Shown piece by piece: positions 43,928-50,585 of a stretch of 50,585 nt of DNA. The translations under genes were made by a program, and so were the position numbers. Each line of letters opens with the position of its first letter. The first letter of the stretch is position 1. This DNA comes from Arsukibacterium ikkense. Lineage in GTDB: Bacteria > Pseudomonadota > Gammaproteobacteria > Enterobacterales > Alteromonadaceae. The stretch covers positions 1-50,585 of the forward strand of contig NZ_LAHO01000023.1 in the NCBI RefSeq assembly GCF_000987775.1. Reading direction: 5' to 3'. The notes below the pieces were generated by a model. That model saw only the letters and a list, made by a program, of their open reading frames with translations. It was not told the origin of the DNA and did not search any database.

Positions 43928-45431
43928 GCCAGTGGCTGATCCTAAACCTGTGGTCTGGACTATCGCCAGCTCAGACAGTGGTGGCGGTGCCGGTATTCAG
44001 GCTGATTTGCATACCTTTAATGCCCTGGGATGCCATGGCTGCAGTGTTATTGCTGCAATAACGGCCCAAAACAGCACTGACGTGCTAAGTACTGAAGCTG
44101 TTAGCCCGGCAATCTTTATCGCCCAACTTAATTGCCTGCTAAACGATTTGCCGCCCAAAGCAATTAAAATTGGCCTGATCCCCGATGTGCAGCTACTACA
44201 GCAACTGGTGCTATGGCTGGCTGAACACAAAGCTAAGCACCGGTTTAGCGTAATTGCTGATCCGGTTCTTAGCAGCAGTACTGGGGTCAATTTTGCCAGC
44301 GAGCAACTTATCAGCAATTGGCAGCAGTTGCTGCCATTGCTGGACCTTATTACCCCTAACCTGCCGGAATTAGCCTTGCTCTCAGGTATGCCTGACGCAC
44401 CTGTTGCCAGCCAAGCCTTGCTATTAACTCAAGCGGGTGCCGCAGCAGTATTAGCCAAAGGTGGTCATAACCCTGACAGTACTGATATTACAGATTGCTA
44501 TATCAGCGACTCTGCTTCTTTTGGACTGACACAGCCAAGGATCACTACCGCTAATAATCATGGCACCGGCTGCGTGTTATCCAGCGCAATCGCAGTGGCG
44601 TGCGCGCACGGCTACCCGCTGCATGACGCCCTTATTGTTGGCAGAGCCTATTTACAACAGGCGCTTGCACAGGGCTATCCTACGGGTAAAGGCGCAGGTT
44701 GTTTGCAACATCACAGCTGGCCGATTGACTATCGTTATTTTCCTAAACTGCACGGGCCCGGCACTATCCCTGAGCCCCTGCTTCGCTTCGCCAGTATGGC
44801 TGCACCAATAGGTTTATACCCCATTGTCGACAGCGTGCAATGGCTGAAACGTTTACTGCCGCTGGAACCCGATGTCATTCAACTGCGCATAAAACTCGGC
44901 TCAGCGAGCGAGATTGAACAACAAGTTGCCCAGGCAGTGCAGCTAAGTAACGACTACAAACTGCGGTTATTTATTAACGATCACTGGCAACTGGCCATAA
45001 AATATGGCGCTTATGGCGTACATCTGGGCCAGCAGGATCTGAACGAGGCTGATCTGCCAGCAATAGCTGCGGCCGGATTACGGCTGGGCATCTCCACCCA
45101 CAGTTATGCTGAACTGCTGCGGGCAAGGCAACTTGGCCCCTCTTATATTGCCCTGGGCCATATTTTTGCCACTCAAACCAAACAGATGCCATCCAGGCCA
45201 CAGGGGCTGCAGCGCCTTGTGCACTATGCTGCTCTTTGCCGTGATATACCAACAGTGGCGATTGGCGGTATTGATATGCTCAGGCTGCAAGCCGTGGTTA
45301 ATTGTGGCGTCGATGGTGTGGCGGTGGTGTCAGCTATTACCGCTCAAACTGACCCTGAGCACGCCTTTGTGCAGTTAAAAAATCAATTTCAGCAATATAA
45401 AGTGGAGTCGCGTTATGCACATAACGCTTAA
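43920..45431 (+). CDS. thiDE: bifunctional HMP-P kinase / thiamine phosphate synthase
   Basis: A 503-residue fusion. Residues ~10-265 are ThiD, phosphorylating HMP-P: SSDSGGGAGIQADLHTF at 17-33 and NHGTGCVLSSAIA with Cys218. Residues ~300-503 are ThiE, joining HMP-PP to thiazole phosphate: VIQLRIKLGS near 320, HLGQQDLNEADLP near 367 and ALGHIFATQTKQM. ATG at 43920 overlaps the thiC end by 8 nt, with GGAAGAGG upstream. The upstream in-frame start at 43821 lies inside thiC and is rejected. The fusion puts consecutive pathway steps on one chain. Confidence 0.93.
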   Translation: MHRPVADPKPVVWTIASSDSGGGAGIQADLHTFNALGCHGCSVIAAITAQNSTDVLSTEAVSPAIFIAQLNCLLNDLPPKAIKIGLIPDVQLLQQLVLWLAEHKAKHRFSVIADPVLSSSTGVNFASEQLISNWQQLLPLLDLITPNLPELALLSGMPDAPVASQALLLTQAGAAAVLAKGGHNPDSTDITDCYISDSASFGLTQPRITTANNHGTGCVLSSAIAVACAHGYPLHDALIVGRAYLQQALAQGYPTGKGAGCLQHHSWPIDYRYFPKLHGPGTIPEPLLRFASMAAPIGLYPIVDSVQWLKRLLPLEPDVIQLRIKLGSASEIEQQVAQAVQLSNDYKLRLFINDHWQLAIKYGAYGVHLGQQDLNEADLPAIAAAGLRLGISTHSYAELLRARQLGPSYIALGHIFATQTKQMPSRPQGLQRLVHYAALCRDIPTVAIGGIDMLRLQAVVNCGVDGVAVVSAITAQTDPEHAFVQLKNQFQQYKVESRYAHNA

Positions 45432-45615
45432 CGCTCAACCATTAGAAATAGCCAGCAGTTGCACGGTCACTGAGCTACTGCAACAACATCAGCTGACAGG
45501 TGAAGGTTTAGCAGTCGCCATCAACGATGCAGTTATTGTGAAGCGCTGTTGGTCAGCGCATATTTTACAACCGAATGACGTTGTACAACTGTTTCAGATA
45601 GTAACCGGAGGCTGA
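45415..45615 (+). CDS. thiS: sulfur carrier protein ThiS
   Basis: 66 residues of ubiquitin-like fold ending in the required Gly-Gly (QIVTGG), whose C terminus is adenylated and thiocarboxylated to deliver sulfur to ThiG. It overlaps thiDE by 17 nt with GGAG 7 nt upstream, and thiG follows after one nucleotide. ThiF, which normally adenylates it, is not in this operon. Confidence 0.94.
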   Translation: MHITLNAQPLEIASSCTVTELLQQHQLTGEGLAVAINDAVIVKRCWSAHILQPNDVVQLFQIVTGG

Positions 45616-45616
45616 C

Positions 45617-46384
45617 ATGTTTCAGATCGCAGATAGAACCTTTAGCAGTCGCCTGCTGCTTGGCAGTGGTAAATTCGCCAGCCCATTGCTGATGCAACAG
45701 GCTGTCAGGGCCAGTGGCTGCCAGTTAGTTACGCTGGCCATAAAACGGCTGGAGCTGACTAAACCGCAGGATGATTTAGTCACGCCGTTACGTAATATGC
45801 ATATCCAACTACTACCCAATACTTCTGGTGCGAAAAACGCTAAGGAAGCAATATTTGCTGCTGAGCTGGCCCGCGAAGCACTGCAAACTAACTGGTTAAA
45901 ACTGGAAATTCACCCCGATCCACGTTATTTAATGCCGGATCCGATTGAAACGCTGGCAGCAGCAGAGCAACTGGTTAAACTGGGCTTTGTGGTGCTGCCC
46001 TACTGCAGTGCCGATCCTGTGCTGTGTAAAAGATTAGAGCAAGTTGGCTGTGTCGCGGTAATGCCACTGGGTGCAGCAATAGGCTCTAACCAAGGGCTAC
46101 AAACCCGCAGTATGCTGCAGATTATTATTGAGCAAGCGCAAATGCCGGTGATTATTGATGCGGGCTTAGGCGCACCATCGCATGCCGCCGCCGCCATGGA
46201 GTTAGGTGCCGCGGCGGTACTGGTTAATACAGCCATTGCCAGTAGTAATGATCCGGTAGCCATGGCAGGCGCCTTTGCAAATGCGGTCAATGCTGGTCGT
46301 ATGGCTTACCTTGCGGGTTTGGCCACACCGCAGCAGCAAGCTACTGCCTCCAGCCCGTTCACTGATTTTCTGGCAACGCTATGA
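45617..46384 (+). CDS. thiG: thiazole synthase
   Basis: 255 residues (E. coli 256), a TIM-barrel enzyme forming thiazole phosphate from deoxyxylulose phosphate, dehydroglycine and ThiS thiocarboxylate. The Schiff-base Lys95 is in NWLKLEIHPD, the same number as in E. coli. The phosphate-binding region is in DAGLGAPSHAAAAMELGA. GGAGG is 5 nt before the ATG. Its end overlaps thiH by 4 nt. It works in complex with ThiH. Confidence 0.96.
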   Translation: MFQIADRTFSSRLLLGSGKFASPLLMQQAVRASGCQLVTLAIKRLELTKPQDDLVTPLRNMHIQLLPNTSGAKNAKEAIFAAELAREALQTNWLKLEIHPDPRYLMPDPIETLAAAEQLVKLGFVVLPYCSADPVLCKRLEQVGCVAVMPLGAAIGSNQGLQTRSMLQIIIEQAQMPVIIDAGLGAPSHAAAAMELGAAAVLVNTAIASSNDPVAMAGAFANAVNAGRMAYLAGLATPQQQATASSPFTDFLATL

Positions 46385-47493
46385 GCTATCACAGACAATG
46401 GCAACAGCAGGATTGGCAGGCATTACAACTGCAAAGTCGCAATTTTTCTACAGCACAGGTGCAAGCTGTATTAAGCCAACCCAAGCTAACACTGCAGGAT
46501 TTCCAGGCCTTGCTCTCCCCAGCTGCCGAGCCATTATTAAGCCAAATGGCCAGCAAAGCGCAGCGGCTCACCCGGCAACGCTTTGGCCACACGGTACAGC
46601 TTTTTGCGCCGCTGTATTTATCTAATTTGTGCGCCAATGAGTGCACTTATTGCGGGTTTTCGTTAAGTCAAAAAGTCAAACGCCGTACCCTAAGCCTGAG
46701 TGAGATTGAGCAGGAGTGTCTCGCCATTAAAGCGCTGGGGATTGATCAGGTGCTACTGGTCACCGGCGAGCATGAACGAAAAGTAGGTATGGACTATTTT
46801 TGCGACGCCTTGCCTGTGATCCGCCGTTATTTCAGCAGTATTCAGTTAGAAGTGCAGCCACTTGATACCGCTGAATACCAGCTGTTAAAGCAGCTGGGTG
46901 TTGATGCTGTGATGCTGTATCAGGAAACCTATAACAGCCGTGCCTATCAACATTATCACTTAAAAGGAAAAAAGGCCGATATGCCCTGGCGGCTTGACGC
47001 GCCGGACCGAGTTGGCCAGGCCGGAATCGATAAAATAGGCTTAGGCATTTTGCTGGGGCTGACCGATTGGCGCGCTGACGCCATGATGCTGGCACAGCAT
47101 CTGCAATATTTACAAAAGCAATACTGGCAAAGCCGTTTTAGTTTATCGGTACCCAGGATCCGCCCCTGCAGTGGTGGCAGCGGTGTCGCCTATCCCATCA
47201 GTGACAAAGAACTGATTCAATTAATTTGTGCTTTTCGGCTGTTTGCACCCGAGCTGGAGATCAGTCTTTCTACCCGTGAATCGGCACTGCTCCGGCAGCA
47301 TGTAGTGCCGTTAGCCATCACCAGTGTCAGTGCCGGCTCAAAAACACAGCCTGGTGGCTACAGCGTTGCCCCGGAAAACCTCGAGCAATTTAGTATTGAC
47401 GATAGCCGCACACCACAACAGGTAGCTGCAGCGCTGATGCAGCAAGGTTTACAACCGGTTTGGAAAGACTGGGACGGCTATTTAGGGCGCTAG
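46381..47493 (+). CDS. thiH: 2-iminoacetate (dehydroglycine) synthase
   Basis: 370 residues, a radical-SAM tyrosine lyase releasing dehydroglycine and p-cresol for ThiG. The cluster cysteines are Cys84, Cys88 and Cys91 in LCANECTYCGFS. Presence of thiH, not the oxygen-dependent thiO, indicates the tyrosine route. Last gene of the operon. A weak 7-bp hairpin spans its stop (47484-47511). Confidence 0.95.
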   Translation: MSYHRQWQQQDWQALQLQSRNFSTAQVQAVLSQPKLTLQDFQALLSPAAEPLLSQMASKAQRLTRQRFGHTVQLFAPLYLSNLCANECTYCGFSLSQKVKRRTLSLSEIEQECLAIKALGIDQVLLVTGEHERKVGMDYFCDALPVIRRYFSSIQLEVQPLDTAEYQLLKQLGVDAVMLYQETYNSRAYQHYHLKGKKADMPWRLDAPDRVGQAGIDKIGLGILLGLTDWRADAMMLAQHLQYLQKQYWQSRFSLSVPRIRPCSGGSGVAYPISDKELIQLICAFRLFAPELEISLSTRESALLRQHVVPLAITSVSAGSKTQPGGYSVAPENLEQFSIDDSRTPQQVAAALMQQGLQPVWKDWDGYLGR

Positions 47494-47511
47494 CTTATTG
47501 CTGTGCGCCCT
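47484..47511. terminator. weak hairpin at the thiH end
   Basis: AGGGCGC (47484-47490) pairs with GCGCCCT (47505-47511) around a 14-nt loop that includes the thiH stop. The U-tract is poor (CTATTATTG). Termination is uncertain. Confidence 0.35.
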
Positions 47512-47523
47512 CTATTATTGCAG

Positions 47524-50385
47524 CTAAAAGACCGCCAGATTAATATTCAGATAAGCGCGGTTTTCGCCATAAGTATCATCAAGCCCCCTCGCCAGGCCAA
47601 GAGTAACAGGTAGGGTAAGGCGATAGCCTACAGTAAATTCGGTTGTCAATTCTATGCCGACACCGCTAAGTTGCTCTTCGGCTACTGTTGCCGTGCTGCG
47701 GCGCCATAAACGGCCATGCTCGGCAAAGGCGGCGGCGTATATCCGGTTTACCCCCAATGGAAAGGTATCGTAGTTCCATTGCAGATCAGCCAGCGGAATA
47801 TTCCACTGCAAACTGGCTATGGCAGCATGTTTGCCTGATAGCGCCAAGTTATCAGCATAACCCCGCAGCGCATAGCGCCGGGTTGCCAGCAACGGCTCAG
47901 ATGCGCTATCACCACCTAACCGCACGGTCCGGCTATGCTCGTTGCCATAGCTACCAGCCAGCTTTAACTGAAGTACATGAGATTGGCCCAAATGAAAGTA
48001 CTCGCGCCAGTTAAGCCGATAAACATTGCCGCTAAAGTCACTGCCTAAACCATTGGCTTCGGCTGAAACTAATAAACGGCGCCCACGTGAAGGGCCATTA
48101 TTATGATAAAACTGCTGACAATTGTTAAACAGTAAAGCCACACCCGCTATCGTCGCCTGTAAACCAGGGTATCCATCGGCTAACTGAGCGTGATCCCTAT
48201 ACAATTCGCGAAATTGCTCACTGACCAAACCAGCATGTAAATTGAGCTTATCGTCCCAGCCTGTAACCGCATTTAAGCGATAGAAACTGAAACGGTCGGT
48301 CGCTATGGATTGGTAAATCTGCTGTTGCAGTGAATAATGCTCAATCTCTCGCTCCAGATATAAGGAGTATGTGTTGCTGTATTGATAACTGAACTGGCCA
48401 AACAGGCTCTCGGCTTTACTGTCAATGCCGGCTAACAGCTGGTACTGATGCCGACCCAGTGCATCCTGGCCAAAGGTCTGGAGCATTAGCTGAGTAGCAT
48501 CGTTATTTACCGATAAACCGGGTTGCCAGCCGGTTGGCCACAGCGAACCTGTTGCCTGATAAGGCGTTGCTGGCAATAATATAGTTTCTGGTAAAGCGGG
48601 TTTCTCAGATCTATCCCAGCTGACCAGTTGCGGTGCTAGCATCAACAGCTGAGCCTCTGCGAAATCACTGCCCGGCAAGCGCAGCAATTGACGAGTCCTT
48701 TGCTGATACTGTTCAAACCATAAAGCACCATCTGCCGCCAGTGTCGGGTTAAATGCACCAGAAGACACCTTAGTCAGTTGCTGTTGTTTCAGCACAGTTT
48801 CAGAGAAATCAAGCTGATAAATATTGTACTGACCATCTTGATCACTGGTGTATACCAAACGTAAGCCATCAGCACTAAATTGAGGCTGTTGTTTAATCCC
48901 GGTACCCTGAGTTAACTGGAGCCAGCGGCCATCGGCCAGATTGAGCTGATATAACTGGTAGCCTTGCTGTTGTTGCTGAATTGCCGCAACCAGCAAACCT
49001 TGGGAAACCGATACCGTAAAACGGCCTATGACCTGATCAGGCGCTGCCTGCCATAACGTTTGAAGCAGCCTGCCATCAGTATCTAGTACAACCAATTCAC
49101 CGCGGCCATTGTGCTGGCGCTTGGCAATCAGTTTGTCATTGCCCCACCAGCGTGTTTCGGTATAACGGCCTTTATACGTCAGCTGACGCCAGGCGTTATT
49201 GGTGTACAGATACAGATCACTGTACAACCGGTTGTCGGCTCGATAGCGTTGCTGGGTAATAACCACGTGCTCCAGCGCGTTGACATCAAAGATGCCAATA
49301 CGCTCAGTGCTAATCCGTTTCAGCTCATTGCGATTATTATCATATGCCGCCAGATAGGGCTGGGCATGACCATCGTGCACCTGGCGCCAGACCAGCGCAC
49401 CGCGGGCAACAGGCGGTTGCTGTAACCCGGTGTAAAAAGCCAGGTTATCCGCGCTGGCATCGACGAGCTCGCCTTGTGTTAATTCAGGAGTATCGCCAAA
49501 CTTGCTAACCAACCACTGCTGATACTGCTGCCACAACAGCGGCATACGTACACCAAAAACCTGTTTTGAGGTAGCTGAAATACGATAAGGGATAATCTTG
49601 CCAGAATAAGCTTCGATTAACTGCTGCACTTTTTCGGCATTATACTGCTCGAGCAAAAATTGATAAAAAAATGCCCCATAAAGATAAGAATAACTACCAC
49701 TATGGCTGGCATAGCCAAGGTCCATGCTGCCATAGCGTGCTTCGTCAGCTATCAGCATTTTATAGTAGTTGCTGTTCAGCCTGCCCGATTGCCCGTCAGC
49801 AGACTCCTTTAAGATTGCCAAACCTTCAAGCATAAAAGTCGGTTGAAAGCTGTTAGGATAAAGAAATAGCGGCAGAAAACCGGCACCCCGTCCAAACACT
49901 TTGCGTAAACCGCTTGATGCCCCTCTGGCCTTATCGAGATGCAGCGTATGGGTATACTCATGGGTGAGCAATAGCGCCAACCAGTTATCGAAATTTTCTA
50001 ACGAATTAACATCTTGCGGTGAGAATAAATAAAGCCTGATTTGATTATAGGGCAGCATCGTCGCCCAACCATTGGCAGTATCATGATCATCCGTTAAAAC
50101 GATAACGGTTTTAGCTTTAGGTTACCAATTCAGCTCTACAGCCAATTTAGTGTGAACCTGTTCAGCAAGAACTGCAGCCTCGGCGGCGATATGCGCTGCA
50201 GATTGCGGGTAATGGAACCGGAAGTTTGCTGTTTCGCTGCTTAGCCAGGGATCATCGGGGCTCTGCCAACCGACACTTAGCGAGTTGTTAAACGGGTAAG
50301 CATAAACTGAGTTAACTATCGTCAACAGCGAAATTGCTATCACAAGCACAATAGAGTTAAAAAAAACGTTCACAAAACAGTCCAC
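47524..50385 (-). pseudogene. outer-membrane peptidase/TolB-propeller/beta-barrel protein, interrupted by an in-frame stop
   Basis: Reading from GTG at 50385 (or GTG at 50373, which has GGA 7 nt upstream), a signal peptide (IVLVIAISLLTIVNSVYA) and about 55 further residues are followed by TAA at 50122-50124. The same frame then stays open to 47524, about 865 more codons. Without the TAA the protein would have about 953 residues. It has a metallopeptidase-like domain with HEYTH (about residues 142-146), a TolB-like propeller with repeated DGQYNIYQLD-type blades, and a C-terminal barrel ending in Phe (NRAYLNINLAVF). A single CAA-to-TAA change would explain it. Alternatives are a sequencing error, readthrough, or a downstream restart without a signal peptide. 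Confidence 0.8.
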
Positions 50386-50463
50386 TAAAATTCTTTATTA
50401 GGCAAAGTATAAATGAAGCCAACTAAATGTAAATTTATTAAATCCCCCCAAATCTCAGCCAAT

Positions 50464-50498
50464 AAAAAAGCCCCTGCTCAATCGAGAGGGGCTTTTTT
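50464..50498. terminator. strong bidirectional terminator
   Basis: AAAAAAGCCCCT (50464-50475) pairs with AGGGGCTTTTTT (50487-50498), with an inner CTC/GAG stem around AATC. It fits termination of a minus-strand gene entering from the right, or of any plus-strand transcript. Confidence 0.88.
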
Positions 50499-50540
50499 AT
50501 TGAATTGGGGGTCTGCAGGGCTGGCCTTCCAGCGGTGTAC

Positions 50541-50585
50541 TACTCATCCATAGTGACAATGCAAAAAGCCCACTCGACTGAGTGG
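50541..50585 (-). CDS. possible C-terminal tail of a gene entering from the right (partial)
   Basis: On the minus strand a short open frame ends in TAG at 50541-50543 after ...CIVTMDE, about 40 nt before the strong terminator at 50464-50498. Only about 14 codons are visible, so this is weakly supported. The right edge also holds CCACTC/GAGTGG, a hairpin after AAAAAGC that looks like half of another terminator. Confidence 0.2.

Overview
This window is chromosomal DNA of a gammaproteobacterium, probably from the Alteromonadales/Chromatiales neighbourhood that includes Rheinheimera, Alishewanella and Arsukibacterium. That placement is an inference from gene content and protein style (FadH, SppA, type I asparaginase, a large DUF349 protein, YeaC, a ThiD-ThiE fusion, DUF4282, many DMT transporters). 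No rRNA is present to confirm it. Genes are densely packed, and most are housekeeping or core-accessory genes.

Layout. 1-2.4 kb: a possible CDS tail, then fadH (-). 2.5-5.5 kb: sppA and ansA (+), with a terminator after sppA. 5.5-8.9 kb: a three-gene minus-strand operon (zinc-ribbon membrane protein, YeaC, DUF349 protein). 8.9-13.3 kb: minus-strand acyltransferase, DMT transporter, DUF2960-like protein and M14 carboxypeptidase, preceded by a second DMT transporter. 13.5-14.4 kb: a DUF4382 lipoprotein. 14.59-17.51 kb: tRNA-Pro(GGG) and a 2.84-kb islet bounded by a direct repeat of the tRNA 3' end. The islet carries an ImmA/IrrE-type metallopeptidase, a very small protein and a two-TM membrane protein, and has no integrase. 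17.5-18.2 kb: a yefM-yoeB toxin-antitoxin pair abutting the islet's right end, with recognisable operator motifs. 18.2-21.7 kb: a DUF4124-like secreted protein and an orphan three-gene operon that looks phage-derived (beta-propeller-like, LamG/FN3-like and a small domain protein). 21.9-26.5 kb: an exported Mn-type superoxide dismutase, yaeQ, a GST/DMT pair, a candidate small RNA, and dcd-mrp.

26.6-34.3 kb: metG and an MFS transporter (+), a large uncharacterised protein and a PIG3-type quinone oxidoreductase (-), rlmI (+), and a PilZ protein (-). 34.4-39.9 kb: hrpA, a CBS-pair protein and an exported isoaspartyl peptidase (-). 40.0-41.8 kb: sbcB (+) and a DUF4282 protein (-). 41.9-47.5 kb: a thiamine operon behind a TPP riboswitch, thiC-thiDE-thiS-thiG-thiH. 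ThiC makes HMP-P. The fused ThiDE phosphorylates HMP-P and joins it to the thiazole. ThiS/ThiG/ThiH make the thiazole, but no thiF is present here. 47.5-50.4 kb: a large outer-membrane peptidase/propeller/barrel gene broken by one in-frame TAA. The window ends in terminator hairpins.

The parts most worth a second look are the integrase-less islet at tRNA-Pro, the orphan phage-like operon, the TPP riboswitch with a readable RBS-sequestering switch, the yefM operator geometry, the interrupted outer-membrane peptidase, and a plus-strand promoter-terminator pair that may encode a small RNA of about 60 nt. All functional statements rest on reading the sequence and recalled family features; no search was run.
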